Shown: in pieces, positions 38,661-48,079 of the stretch | How the letters are laid out: the number at the start of each line of letters is the position of its first letter | How positions within the stretch are numbered: the stretch's first letter is position 1 | From: Grimontia sedimenti | Lineage (GTDB): Bacteria; Pseudomonadota; Gammaproteobacteria; Enterobacterales; Vibrionaceae | NCBI RefSeq assembly: GCF_011045095.1 | Contig: NZ_JAALDL010000009.1 | Coordinates: forward strand, 141,016-205,015 | DNA length: 64,000 bases | Direction: 5' to 3' | The notes under the pieces: model-generated | Database searches by the model: none | What the model was told of the DNA's origin: nothing | What the model saw: only the letters and a program-made list of their open reading frames with translations | Position numbers and translations under genes: made by a program

Positions 38661-40139
38661 CTATTTTTCTGGAAACGGAATTGCCAGTGCTTCCGGGTAA
38701 CCTCTCAGCGCCGTCAATGATTTCGCTTTCTCCACTACCTGCGCTTCGGTCAATGACTCGGTCAGCGACAGCGTTGGAATATTCCAACCAACGGGCAATT
38801 TCACACCGTGAAGCGCTTCTAGCTGCTCAAGGATGCGGTCAGCGGCTTGCAGTGCGGATGAGGCTTTCACCAACTCGACACGTGCGTAACGCTCACCTTC
38901 AAAGGACGCGTCAGCCGCACGCAAACTCGGATCCTCTCCCGGAATTTGCTGAGCGCCACAAAGCGGCTTTCCACCCACTTCGGCTCGTTCGAATGCAGGC
39001 AGCCAATTGGCGAAATGGGAAATGGCACGGGAAGTACGCTCACGGATTTCAGGCCATTCCCAGCCACCATCCGCTTTCACCACCATGCTTTCAGGCAGCG
39101 GCGGATAAGCGGTTTCTGCATCACTTTTCACCAAACCACCTTCAAACAAGGTGATCTCCTGCGTCATACCATGAAGCTGGATGAAGCCTTGTGGGTAAGG
39201 CGTGAGTTGCGCCATGCCTTGGGGTGTACCGCGCTCTCCATGAATAATCACTTCTGGCCATTGGCCGGGTTTTGAGGGCCAATGAGCCACATATGCCGCC
39301 TTGTACTCGACCCAACGCTCTCTCGGTGAAGAAACCATATCGTCAAGTTTACCTGTGCGGAAGCCGGCAGCATTGATGAGGTAATCGACACATTGCGATA
39401 CGACGTCGCCTTCTACGTCCTGTGCGTGGATAGTCCAGCCGTCATGCTCTTTGACCACATCAATGACCTTATGACCAAGTTTCATCTCACAATATGGTGA
39501 GTTTTCAAGCCCCAGGGCAGCAGTGGCGGCCAAACGGAAAACACTCAGACCATATTCCTGAACCACAACGATCGGATATTTAAAATTTTCATGGGGCATG
39601 TGATGCGCCACAGGAATCATCCATTCCTGAGGCGTTTGAGGCGATTCAGGCAGGGAAAGCTGCGCCAATGCGTCCATGTCTTCGCGTGAAAACAGCGTGT
39701 AATAATCCTCAGGAGGCCCCAATACGGCATTGTTCTGATCTTGCTCAACCAACGCTTTGTAATGCGCGGTAAGTACATCAAGGCGATTCAAAATCGCTTC
39801 AGGTTCGCCCGGGTCTGAGGTCGGGATAGCAATCACAGTTGGGCGTCGGTTAACAGAGTGCGGGTAGGCTCGGACAGTGGCAATAGATTGCTCCAACAGT
39901 TTCACACACTGCTGTTCAGAAATCTCGCGGTACAGGTTTCCCCCTGCGTGAAGGTGACAAATCGGTGGCCCACTGACGAGGCTTTCACTGGCTTCAAACA
40001 GCACGGTATTGATGCCTAACCCTGACAGCTTCAACGCTGCAGTCGAACCGGCAACACCACCACCCACGATGCCAACAGTAAACGGTTTGTTTAACGTCAA
40101 CGCACTACCCTCAACACACAATTCGGTCTTTTCGTTCAT
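38661..40139 (-). CDS. FAD-dependent oxidoreductase, unknown substrate
   Basis: A 492-residue flavoprotein. The FAD-binding Rossmann motif is VGIVGGGVAGSTAALKLSG (near residue 23), followed by an acidic strand end (NTVLFEASES), and a second nucleotide-contact motif lies near YLINAAGFRTGK. The rest matches no enzyme I can name with confidence. It lacks a signal peptide. It is transcribed toward bcp, downstream of perM on the same strand with 100 bases between. Homologues seem to occupy this place in other vibrios (recollection, not checked). Confidence 0.75.
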   Translation of the reverse strand: MNEKTELCVEGSALTLNKPFTVGIVGGGVAGSTAALKLSGLGINTVLFEASESLVSGPPICHLHAGGNLYREISEQQCVKLLEQSIATVRAYPHSVNRRPTVIAIPTSDPGEPEAILNRLDVLTAHYKALVEQDQNNAVLGPPEDYYTLFSREDMDALAQLSLPESPQTPQEWMIPVAHHMPHENFKYPIVVVQEYGLSVFRLAATAALGLENSPYCEMKLGHKVIDVVKEHDGWTIHAQDVEGDVVSQCVDYLINAAGFRTGKLDDMVSSPRERWVEYKAAYVAHWPSKPGQWPEVIIHGERGTPQGMAQLTPYPQGFIQLHGMTQEITLFEGGLVKSDAETAYPPLPESMVVKADGGWEWPEIRERTSRAISHFANWLPAFERAEVGGKPLCGAQQIPGEDPSLRAADASFEGERYARVELVKASSALQAADRILEQLEALHGVKLPVGWNIPTLSLTESLTEAQVVEKAKSLTALRGYPEALAIPFPEK

Positions 40140-40238
40140 TCTAATCGCAGCCAGTCATTGAGCACTGGCAAAAATAAAGAGAGACCCAAATTCAGGTCCC
40201 TACTTGTGTTTACTCACTGTATCACGGTGAAGATCATT

Positions 40239-41318
40239 TTAGTTGTTAGTTTCTGCTATTGCTTCTTCCGGTTCATTAGAAGGCAGCGCATTCCATACTG
40301 CTTTCACCAGGGTTGCCAGTGGGATAGCAAAGAAAACACCCCAGAAGCCCCAAAGCCCTCCAAATACCAGTACCGCCACGATGATTGCCACAGGGTGCAG
40401 ATTCACAGCTTCAGAGAAAAGCACCGGCACCAATACATTACCGTCAAGCGCCTGAATAATACCGTATGCCAGCATCAGGTAACCAAGCTCTGGGCTGATG
40501 CCCCATTGGAACAATGCCACCATAAAGATGGGCAAAGTGACCGCTGCTGCACCGATGTAAGGGATGAGCACAGACAAACCTGTTGCCACACTCAACAGCG
40601 CAGCGTAACGGAGGTCCAGAATCGCGAAGGTGATGTAACTGGTGATACCCACGATAATAATTTCCGTCACTTTGCCACGGATGTAGTTAGAGATTTGTTC
40701 ATTCATCTCCATCCCTACTTTGTTGGTCAAGCGGCGGTTTCTTGGCAGCAACGAGGTAAACGAACGCATCATTTCCTCTTTGTCCTTTAGCAGGAAGAAA
40801 ACCAACAATGGCACCAAAATCAGATATACCGCCAATGCAGCCAGGCTCACCAGCGAAGACAAGGAGCTTTTTACTACGCTTTCACCCATACCCAGCACAC
40901 GGCTTTGCAGTGTGTCGATAAAGGTATTCACCATATGCGGTTGAATCAGTTCAGGGTACTCATCAGGAAGATGGGAAACATAGCTTTGGAAATCGTTGAA
41001 CATTTTCGGAATGTCAGCGATAAGGTTGATGATTTGGTTCCAGATAGTTGGCATCAAGCCAAAGCAGGCCAGAATCATAAATCCAACGAAAAGCAGCAAA
41101 ACCAGTATCACCGATAGTGTCCGGTTTAAGCCCAGTCCTACCATTTTGGCGACAGGCCATTCCAGCAGATAGGCCAATACGATAGCGACGAGAAGTGGGG
41201 CAATCAGGTTGCCGAAAAAGTAGATGACTACAAAGCCCATGATGAGCAGTGCAATCAAGCTTACTGCGTGCGGATCTGAGAACCGTCGTTGATACCAACG
41301 GTTAAGCATTTCTAGCAT
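40239..41318 (-). CDS. perM: AI-2E family transporter / PerM-like permease
   Basis: A 359-residue membrane protein of the PerM (YfgO)/TqsA superfamily, with about eight helices and the family pattern LIAPLLVAIVLAYLLEWPVA near the N-terminus and VLVPVLFSEAVNLHPVAI near the C-terminus. Family members export AI-2 or act as sodium/proton-linked exporters; the substrate is not known here. It is 12 bases downstream of the TusA-like gene and shares its transcript. E. coli yfgO also lies next to yfgC (bepA). Confidence 0.88.
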   Translation of the reverse strand: MLEMLNRWYQRRFSDPHAVSLIALLIMGFVVIYFFGNLIAPLLVAIVLAYLLEWPVAKMVGLGLNRTLSVILVLLLFVGFMILACFGLMPTIWNQIINLIADIPKMFNDFQSYVSHLPDEYPELIQPHMVNTFIDTLQSRVLGMGESVVKSSLSSLVSLAALAVYLILVPLLVFFLLKDKEEMMRSFTSLLPRNRRLTNKVGMEMNEQISNYIRGKVTEIIIVGITSYITFAILDLRYAALLSVATGLSVLIPYIGAAAVTLPIFMVALFQWGISPELGYLMLAYGIIQALDGNVLVPVLFSEAVNLHPVAIIVAVLVFGGLWGFWGVFFAIPLATLVKAVWNALPSNEPEEAIAETNN

Positions 41319-41330
41319 GTAGTTTCCTGT

Positions 41331-41552
41331 TTATAGTTTGGTGACGTTAATCACCGTCGCTCCCTGAACAGGCTGGCACTCAAATTCAAAACCACTCTTC
41401 TCCAAGTAGCGGGGAATATCCTTCAAGGCGCCACTGTCCGTAATGTATAGCGCTATTTGCTGTCCTTGCTTCAGTGATGCACAGGCTCTTTTCGCCAAAA
41501 GCAGCGCCATAGGGCAACGCTGCTCACGCAAATCAAGGGATTGAATTTCCAT
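41331..41552 (-). CDS. TusA-like sulfur-carrier family protein
   Basis: A 73-residue protein of the TusA/SirA/YedF fold. The conserved cysteine is in LREQRCPMALLLAKRA. The classic motif is CPxP; here the second proline is replaced by alanine (CPMA), so it may not be a standard sulfur relay. It is first in a minus-strand pair with perM and divergent from bepA. Confidence 0.82.
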   Translation of the reverse strand: MEIQSLDLREQRCPMALLLAKRACASLKQGQQIALYITDSGALKDIPRYLEKSGFEFECQPVQGATVINVTKL

Positions 41553-41723
41553 TCTTTCTCGCTGACCGCTATTATCGTCGGCATTGTATACTCAAACAAC
41601 GCGGATAAGTAGTTTGGGTATTCTGACAACCTCGCCGCGAAAGCCAGAACCTCTCGCCCGCCTCGTTGTCTATCTATATCAACACCCCAAAGATTTCGCG
41701 TGCTGGAGGCACCAACGTCAGTC

Positions 41724-43181
41724 ATGCTGCTTTTCAAAAAAGCCACAACGAGCCTTCTTATTGCATCACTTGCCCTCACATCACCTGTGATGGCGACGTC
41801 GTATAACGATCTCCCCGAAATCGGCACTGCCGCTGCGGGCACCTTGACTGTCCAGAAAGAAATCGAATACGGCGACGCTTATATGCGGATGCTTCGTGGC
41901 AGCCAGCCTATCGTGAATGACCCGGTTTTGTCCGAATACATTTCCGCTTTAGGGGCATCTCTGGTTGCCAATGCTAATGATGTTAAAACACCTTTTGAGT
42001 TTTTTCTGATACGGAATCGTGACATTAATGCTTTCGCCTTTTTTGGTGGTCACGTTGCCTTACACACAGGTCTGTTTCTCCATGCGCAGAGCGAAAGTGA
42101 ACTCGCCTCTGTGGTCGCGCACGAAATCGCACACTTAACACAGCGCCACCTAGCCCGTGCCATGGAAGAGCAAGCAAGACAAACACCGCTAACCATGGCG
42201 GCACTGGTTGGTTCATTGATGCTGGCGATTGCTGCGCCCCAAGCGGGCATTGCTGCGGCTCAAGCCACCACTGCGGCTTCTATTCAGAGCCAAATCAACT
42301 ACACCCGCAGCAACGAGAAAGAAGCCGACCGTATTGGTCTGGAAACCCTTTCACGTTCAGGGTTTGATGTAAACGCCATGCCTGTGTTCTTCACCCGCAT
42401 GGCTGACCAATACCGCTTTGCATCAAAGCCACCTCAGTTTTTGCTGACTCACCCATTGCCAGACTCACGTATCACTGACTCTCGCTCCCGTGCGCAGCAA
42501 TATCCGCAACGTACTGTTCCATTATCACCGGAATACCATCTTGCCCGTGCCCGTGTGATCGCGCGTTTTGCCGGTATCGACAGCGCGGCTGCCATCGACT
42601 GGTTCGATCGCCAGCTTAAAAAGGCCTCCCCTGCCCGCGCTCAATCATTGAACTACGGTAAAGCACTGGTATATATCGACAGCAGACAGTTTGACAAAGC
42701 CGGAAAGCTTTTAGCTCCGCTTTACAAGGCGCAGCCAAACAATCGCTTCTATTTGGATGCGATGACAGATTTAGATGTCGCACAGAAACACTATGATGCA
42801 GCCCTGAAACGTCTTGAAAAAGCGCTCGCGACCCAACCAAACAATGCCGTGTTGCTTTTGAACCATGATTACGTGTTGGTAAAAGCAGGGCGTTATGAAG
42901 AAGCGATAAAAGGTTTGGTGAAAGTGACACACCGTTTCCCAACCAATACTAACGGTTGGTCATTGCTTCAGGAAGCTTACGACAGCCATGGTGTCCGCCA
43001 TGGCGCGCTCGCCGCACAAGCAGAGCTTTATGCCCTTCAAGGACGTTGGCACAAAGCCATTAACAATTACACACAAGCCAGTCAGCTTGTGGAGCTTGGC
43101 AGCCTTGATCAGGCTCGCTACGATGCACGTATAGATCAGCTCAGGGTGCAGGAAGCGCGTTTCGCTGAGTTGCAACGCTAA
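41724..43181 (+). CDS. bepA: Beta-barrel assembly-enhancing protease BepA
   Basis: Periplasmic M48 metalloprotease and chaperone that helps or degrades slow-folding outer-membrane proteins such as LptD. The chain has a signal peptide (LTSPVMA), the zinc site ASVVAHEIAHLTQRH (HEXXH) with the third ligand in NEKEADRIGLE, and a C-terminal TPR region (about residues 300-485). I use ATG 41724 (485 residues) because it gives a proper signal peptide, although GGAGG lies 15 bases away; GTG 41700 is the alternative. Confidence 0.93.
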   Translation: MLLFKKATTSLLIASLALTSPVMATSYNDLPEIGTAAAGTLTVQKEIEYGDAYMRMLRGSQPIVNDPVLSEYISALGASLVANANDVKTPFEFFLIRNRDINAFAFFGGHVALHTGLFLHAQSESELASVVAHEIAHLTQRHLARAMEEQARQTPLTMAALVGSLMLAIAAPQAGIAAAQATTAASIQSQINYTRSNEKEADRIGLETLSRSGFDVNAMPVFFTRMADQYRFASKPPQFLLTHPLPDSRITDSRSRAQQYPQRTVPLSPEYHLARARVIARFAGIDSAAAIDWFDRQLKKASPARAQSLNYGKALVYIDSRQFDKAGKLLAPLYKAQPNNRFYLDAMTDLDVAQKHYDAALKRLEKALATQPNNAVLLLNHDYVLVKAGRYEEAIKGLVKVTHRFPTNTNGWSLLQEAYDSHGVRHGALAAQAELYALQGRWHKAINNYTQASQLVELGSLDQARYDARIDQLRVQEARFAELQR

Positions 43182-43223
43182 GTCATCGCCCGAACAACAA
43201 AATAAAACGAGAAAGGAACTGTC

Positions 43224-43568
43224 ATGTCAGTCACTATTTACCACAACTCCCGTTGCTCAAAGAGCCGCCAAACATTGGCGCTACTGGAAGAAAAAGGCAT
43301 TCAGCCAGACGTTGTGGCTTATCTGGAAACGCCGCCATCTGCAGACACACTTAAAACCCTGCTAGAGCAACTGGGCTTCGACTCCCCACGCCAAATGATG
43401 CGCACCAAAGAAGCCATCTATAAAGAGCTACAACTGGCTGACGCGACAGACGAACAATTGATTCTAGCCATGGTTGAAAACCCTAAGCTAATCGAACGTC
43501 CGATTGTTGTTGCGAACGGTAAAGCGGCGATGGGCCGACCACCAGAAAACGTATTGACCATTCTGTAA
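43224..43568 (+). CDS. arsC: Arsenate reductase (glutaredoxin type)
   Basis: Reduces arsenate to arsenite with glutathione/glutaredoxin. The 114-residue protein has the catalytic cysteine in YHNSRCSKSRQTLALL and the arginines of MMRTKEAIYKEL and PKLIERPIVV. AAAGGAAC precedes the ATG. The next gene begins at its last stop base, indicating coupling. No ars operon is present, so this is the housekeeping YfgD-type ArsC found beside bepA in many gammaproteobacteria. Confidence 0.92.
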   Translation: MSVTIYHNSRCSKSRQTLALLEEKGIQPDVVAYLETPPSADTLKTLLEQLGFDSPRQMMRTKEAIYKELQLADATDEQLILAMVENPKLIERPIVVANGKAAMGRPPENVLTIL

Positions 43569-44149
43569 TGACTGAGGTTCTGGTTCTCTATTACAGCCGA
43601 CATGGCGGGACAAGAAGCATTGCCCGCCTGATTGCCCGTGGCATCGAAGCATCAGGTGCGGTGGCAAGATTGCGGACCGTCCCTGACATTGCCTCCGTTG
43701 GCGAAACACCATCTGCTGAGATCCCGGAAGATCCGTACGTGTCGATAGAGGACTTGAAAGCTTGTCATGGTTTGGCGCTCGGAAGTCCTGTTCGCTTTGG
43801 CAACATGGCCGCACCACTCAAACACTTTATCGACAGCACGGCCAAAGAGTGGCTCGCCGGCACCCTGATCGGAAAGCCAGCCATGGTGTTTACATCAGGC
43901 TCGATGTTACATGGCGGTCAGGAAACCACGCTGAACACTATGATGCTGCCCCTGCTTCATCACGGTATGGTGATTGTCGGACTGCCTCACTCAGAGCCCG
44001 CCCTGCACACAACAAAAGGCGGCGGTTCCCCCTACGGCCCTTCACACATCACGGGTGAAGGTCGGCGACAGCCTGATGCTGAAGAGAAAAACCTCGCCAT
44101 TTCTGGCGGTAAGCGTCTGGCTGAAATAGCCGCGCGCCTCAAAGATTGA
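43568..44149 (+). CDS. wrbA: NAD(P)H:quinone oxidoreductase WrbA-like flavoprotein
   Basis: A 193-residue flavodoxin-fold protein. The FMN phosphate loop is LYYSRHGGTRSIARLI, with GSPVRFGNMAAPLKHFID and TSGSMLHGGQETTL as the other WrbA blocks. It likely reduces quinones by two electrons to limit radical formation. Its ATG overlaps the arsC stop by one base, and the DUF2069 gene follows closely. Confidence 0.9.
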   Translation: MTEVLVLYYSRHGGTRSIARLIARGIEASGAVARLRTVPDIASVGETPSAEIPEDPYVSIEDLKACHGLALGSPVRFGNMAAPLKHFIDSTAKEWLAGTLIGKPAMVFTSGSMLHGGQETTLNTMMLPLLHHGMVIVGLPHSEPALHTTKGGGSPYGPSHITGEGRRQPDAEEKNLAISGGKRLAEIAARLKD

Positions 44150-44166
44150 TAAAAGGAGTTATCCCG

Positions 44167-44580
44167 TTGTTTTCTTCAAGTTCAACTCTGAGGCCTCTGG
44201 CTCTCGGCGCGTATTTGGCACTGATTGGTTGGGTCGCATTGTGGCACGGTGTGATTTCACCGCACCCACATGTAAACCCAATTGGTGTGGCAATCGCTTG
44301 GATACTTCCTTTGCTATTGCCGCTTTTGGGCATTTTGAAGGGCAAAGCGTATACCCACGCTTGGGCTAATTTCGTTTTGATGTTCTATTTCCTGCATGCG
44401 CTGACCATTCTATGGGTCGATGTGGGAGAGCGCTGGTTGGCTGCTATTGAATTGGTGCTGACTTCTTTCTCGTTTGTCTGCAACGTGTATTACGCCAAGC
44501 GCAAAGGTCAGGAAGAAGGATTGGGACTAAAGAAACTTTCCCAAGTTGAGAAAGAAGAAAAAGCGCGTTTCGAGCAATAA
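44167..44580 (+). CDS. DUF2069 family membrane protein
   Basis: About 137 residues with four hydrophobic helices (about 12-32, 40-60, 68-88, 92-112) and a charged cytoplasmic tail. I choose TTG 44167 as the start because AAAGGAG sits eight bases upstream. A TTG at 44146 would begin before that ribosome-binding site and overlap wrbA. Function is unknown. It is the last gene of arsC-wrbA-DUF2069. Confidence 0.82.
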   Translation: MFSSSSTLRPLALGAYLALIGWVALWHGVISPHPHVNPIGVAIAWILPLLLPLLGILKGKAYTHAWANFVLMFYFLHALTILWVDVGERWLAAIELVLTSFSFVCNVYYAKRKGQEEGLGLKKLSQVEKEEKARFEQ

Positions 44581-44600
44581 AGCCACAAACCTCAAGCAAT

Positions 44601-44631
44601 AAAAAAGCAGGTTTCTCAACCTGCTTTTTTT
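44601..44631. terminator. Bidirectional terminator, DUF2069/DUF2066
   Basis: Perfect 13-bp stem AAAAAAGCAGGTT / AACCTGCTTTTTT with loop TCTC, between convergent genes. Confidence 0.92.
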
Positions 44632-44660
44632 GATTCCAACGTATGGGATTTTGAGGGAGC

Positions 44661-45770
44661 TTAGCCAATCCACTCATATTGAATCGCCGCTTCTGCGGGC
44701 TCTGCAACAGGTGTTGGCTCAACAGGCACAATCACACCATCAACACTTTCGGTCACAACAGGAGCTTCTTCCACCAGTGGTTGAGGCAGTACTTCAACAC
44801 GACGCAGACGACGGTCTACCATCATCTCATTGTGAAAGATGTCTTCAGACGCTAGCAGGCTGATACGGAAAGTTGCGGTACCATCAACAATCGACTCCAA
44901 TCGCAACGAGGCCACTGAGTTTAAGCCTTTCAATGTACGTTCAATAACAAAGAAATCTTCTGCATCATCAAGACCAGACACTTCCAACGCTTTCGCACCA
45001 CTGTCAGCAACACCAAGATTCACAGCAAGGCGACCTGCATAGAAGTCAGCCATCTCATCAATCATGGTGGCGAATGCTTGTTCAGGTGAGCCTGAAGCGC
45101 GACCTTCAAAAGGTGCATCCTGACCGATACTTGCTGCATTTGGGAAAAGTTGCCAGCTAATGCGGTTATTGTGCACTTTGACAACGGCAACACCTGCCGG
45201 GTTGTATCTTGCACTTGCCTGAGCGATAGGTCCTGCGAATCCACCCCAAAGATCAGGAATAGAAACAGCAACCACATCGTCAAAGTCACCCACAGGCATC
45301 AAAACAGGTAAACCGCGGCGTTCGCCTTCCGCTTTCAGCTCGTTGATGAGTGGAGATGCAGATTGTTCCCACACCACATTGCGCTGAGAAGCATTATCTT
45401 CCACCAGCCAGAACAGGACTTCCGGACGCGGAGTGCCCCAGTAAGTCGCTTGAGCTTGCGTTAACAGTGTGCGGATCTTCCGGTCATCAAAACCAAGAAC
45501 CAAAGAACGTTGACCTTCGACATTGCCATAGCCGAGCTGTGTAATGTATTGGTTCACCGTTGGGAGTGCTTTTTGAATAACGGGATTGTTACCCACCTCA
45601 GACTGGCCAGACGCGCGGATCAATACATCAACAAATGCTGTTTCTTTCGCAGCTTGTTCCGTTGCTGCATCGCTGTCATCCAACACCACTTCAGCACTGA
45701 ACAGTGAAGCGGCCATTGCACTGGTTTGCCCCAGTACGAGTGCCAAAACGAAAATGAAGGTTCGTAACAT
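44661..45770 (-). CDS. DUF2066 family exported protein
   Basis: A 369-residue protein with a signal peptide (about residues 1-20, GQTSAMA) and the DUF2066 body (YGNVEGQRSLVLGFDDRKIR, TPRPEVLFWLVED). Residues near 320-365 form a Pro/Val/Glu-rich tail. It should be periplasmic. Function is unknown, although the family is widespread in gammaproteobacteria next to purM/upp/uraA. It is transcribed alone, divergent from uraA. Confidence 0.85.
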   Translation of the reverse strand: MLRTFIFVLALVLGQTSAMAASLFSAEVVLDDSDAATEQAAKETAFVDVLIRASGQSEVGNNPVIQKALPTVNQYITQLGYGNVEGQRSLVLGFDDRKIRTLLTQAQATYWGTPRPEVLFWLVEDNASQRNVVWEQSASPLINELKAEGERRGLPVLMPVGDFDDVVAVSIPDLWGGFAGPIAQASARYNPAGVAVVKVHNNRISWQLFPNAASIGQDAPFEGRASGSPEQAFATMIDEMADFYAGRLAVNLGVADSGAKALEVSGLDDAEDFFVIERTLKGLNSVASLRLESIVDGTATFRISLLASEDIFHNEMMVDRRLRRVEVLPQPLVEEAPVVTESVDGVIVPVEPTPVAEPAEAAIQYEWIG

Positions 45771-45945
45771 ATATTTGCCAGATAACTCGATTTTTAAACG
45801 TTGATCATAAAGTGAAGCCCTACTGTCAGCAATGGCTAAACATCGAAATTGAGCGCTATACCAGTTGCGTACCCTTTAATATTCAAGCTCTCTTCTATTT
45901 CATTGACATTTTTTCCGACAGAAAGTTTGTCTATCAGTGTGAAGT

Positions 45946-45958
45946 ATACTGACAGTAT
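45946..45958 (+). promoter_or_regulatory. Dyad upstream of uraA
   Basis: ATACT, GAC, AGTAT: a short perfect inverted repeat 75 bases upstream of uraA, in AT-rich promoter DNA. A site for a regulator is possible but no regulator can be named. Confidence 0.3.
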
Positions 45959-46032
45959 GCAATAGCTCACTTAATTGCCCCTATAAATCATGATAGTATC
46001 CCGCGATTTTTTAAACTTCAGGAAGGTGCGTC

Positions 46033-47274
46033 ATGATGCAAGTGTTACAAGGGGCACAAATGCTATTTGTTGCCTTTGGCGCGTTGGTGCTGGTTCCACT
46101 CCTTACGGGACTTGACCCTAACGTCGCTCTTTTCGGTGCCGGTATTGGTACCCTTCTCTTCCAAATCATCACCAAACGTTCTGTCCCCATTTTCCTCGCT
46201 TCCTCTTTTGCCTTTATTGCACCCATCTTGTTCGGTGTTCAGACCTGGGGTATTCCAGCAACCATGGGTGGCCTAATGGCAGCAGGCTTGGTGTACGTGT
46301 GCATGGGCGGATTTATCAAAGTGCGTGGTGTTGGTTTCATCCACAAGCTGCTTCCACCCGTGGTGGTTGGCCCGGTGATCATGGTGATTGGTTTGGGTCT
46401 GGCACCTGCAGCCGTCAACATGGCGGTAGGTAAATCCGGCGACGGTGCCATTCAGCTGGTTGATGGCTCAGTAGCACTTTGGATTTCAGCAGTTTCGCTC
46501 ATCACGACCATCGCTGTGTCAGTGTTCGCTAAAGGCTTTTTTAAGCTGGTGCCGATTCTGGCAGGTATCGTGTCAGGCTATGTGGTTGCGCTTTTCTTTG
46601 GCGTGGTTGATTTTTCTCCGGTCCAAAATGCAGCGTGGCTGGCGATGCCAAACTTCACTGCACCGGAATTTAACATCAACGCAATCCTGTTCATGATTCC
46701 GGTAGCGATTGCGCCGGCCGTTGAGCATGTTGGCGACATGCTGGCGATTTCAAACGTGATCAACAAAGACTACCTGAAAAAACCAGGGCTTCATCGCACC
46801 ATGACAGGTGATGGCGTTGCGACGATGGCCGCTTCGATGTTTGGCGCACCACCGAACACCACTTACAGTGAAGTCACAGGCGCTGTAATGCTCACCCGCG
46901 CTTTCAACCCTGCCATCATGACTTGGGGTGCCATTACGGCGATTGTACTGGCATTCGTTGGCAAGTTGGGTGCGATTCTACAGACCATTCCCGTTCCTGT
47001 GATGGGTGGCATCATGATTTTGCTGTTCGGCTCTATCGCAACCGTCGGTCTGAACACCCTGATCAAAAACCAGGTCGACCTACACAAAGCGCGTAACCTG
47101 GCTATTGTGGCTGTGACTCTGGTCTTTGGTATCGGCGGTATGGCGTTTGGTATTGGCGAGTTCAGCCTACAAGGTATCAGCCTTTGCGGTATCGTTGCGA
47201 TTTTGCTGAACCTCATCCTGCCCCACGACATGGGTGAAACCCACGTTGTCGACAACGCGCAGATGGAAGATTAA
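46033..47274 (+). CDS. uraA: Uracil permease UraA
   Basis: Proton-linked uracil importer of the nucleobase:cation symporter family in the inner membrane. The 413-residue protein has fourteen hydrophobic segments, the family blocks LPPVVVGPVIMVIGL and APAVEHVGDMLAIS (Glu241 equivalent), and TMTGDGVATMAASMFGAPPNTTYSE. AGGAAGG precedes the ATG. It is convergent with upp; in E. coli the two form an operon. Confidence 0.95.
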   Translation: MMQVLQGAQMLFVAFGALVLVPLLTGLDPNVALFGAGIGTLLFQIITKRSVPIFLASSFAFIAPILFGVQTWGIPATMGGLMAAGLVYVCMGGFIKVRGVGFIHKLLPPVVVGPVIMVIGLGLAPAAVNMAVGKSGDGAIQLVDGSVALWISAVSLITTIAVSVFAKGFFKLVPILAGIVSGYVVALFFGVVDFSPVQNAAWLAMPNFTAPEFNINAILFMIPVAIAPAVEHVGDMLAISNVINKDYLKKPGLHRTMTGDGVATMAASMFGAPPNTTYSEVTGAVMLTRAFNPAIMTWGAITAIVLAFVGKLGAILQTIPVPVMGGIMILLFGSIATVGLNTLIKNQVDLHKARNLAIVAVTLVFGIGGMAFGIGEFSLQGISLCGIVAILLNLILPHDMGETHVVDNAQMED

Positions 47275-47291
47275 TTCACCGCACCAAACGA

Positions 47292-47319
47292 AAAGAGGCT
47301 TCCAAATGGAAGCCTCTTT
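47292..47319. terminator. Bidirectional terminator, uraA/upp
   Basis: Perfect 12-bp stem AAAGAGGCTTCC / GGAAGCCTCTTT with loop AAAT, between the convergent uraA and upp genes. Confidence 0.9.
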
Positions 47320-47340
47320 CATATTTCGATTTCGTGCTAT

Positions 47341-47967
47341 TTATTTGGTGCCGAAAATCTTATCGCCTGCATCGCCCAGACCAGGCACGATGTAGCCTTT
47401 GTCATTCAGTTTCTGGTCGATTGCTGCAGTGTAAAGCTCTACATCCGGGTGTGCTTTTTCCAGCGCTTCAATACCTTCCGGTGCAGCTACCAGAACAAGC
47501 ACTTTGATGTTGTCACAACCGTGCTCTTTCAGTAGATCGATGGTTGCGATCATAGAACCACCGGTTGCCAGCATTGGGTCAACCACCAGCGCCATACGCT
47601 CGTTGATATTGCTCGCAAGCTTGTGGAAATAAGGAACCGGTTCCAGCGTTTCTTCATCACGGTAAATTCCGACTACGCTGATACGTGCGCTTGGAATGTG
47701 CTCCAAAACACCATCCATCATGCCCAGACCTGCACGAAGGATTGGCACAACAGTCACTTTCTTACCCTTGATGCGGTCGATTTCAACCGGGCCATTCCAG
47801 CCTTCAATGGTCACTTTTTCAGTTTCGAAATCTGAAGTCGCTTCATAGGTCAGCAGGCTGCCTACTTCTGTCGCCAACTCACGGAAACGCTTGGTGCTGA
47901 TATCACCCTCACGCATAAGACCGATTTTGTGTTTTACCAGCGGGTGCTTAACTTCGACGACTTTCAT
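47341..47967 (-). CDS. upp: Uracil phosphoribosyltransferase
   Basis: Converts uracil and PRPP to UMP, the salvage step following UraA import. The start is the ATG at 47967 ([16 protein letters not shown]), 208 residues as in E. coli, with AGGAG upstream; the open frame continues 14 codons further without support. The PRPP loop is [14 protein letters not shown]. It is divergent from purM, with a PurR box in between that faces purM. Confidence 0.96.
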   Translation of the reverse strand: MKVVEVKHPLVKHKIGLMREGDISTKRFRELATEVGSLLTYEATSDFETEKVTIEGWNGPVEIDRIKGKKVTVVPILRAGLGMMDGVLEHIPSARISVVGIYRDEETLEPVPYFHKLASNINERMALVVDPMLATGGSMIATIDLLKEHGCDNIKVLVLVAAPEGIEALEKAHPDVELYTAAIDQKLNDKGYIVPGLGDAGDKIFGTK

Positions 47968-48079
47968 GACAGACTCCTGCAAAAAACAAATTCCACGAAT
48001 TATACACAAGAAAATTCGGTGGAATAGTTACATACAACTGGTTGCGCTTTTTTAGGCCAAATTCGCTGCTTTGAACCTG

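Noticed and set aside
40158-40790. Open frame of 210 codons opposite perM
   Set aside because: It is the complement of a well-supported membrane-protein gene and has an unlikely composition (many His, Cys and Gln).
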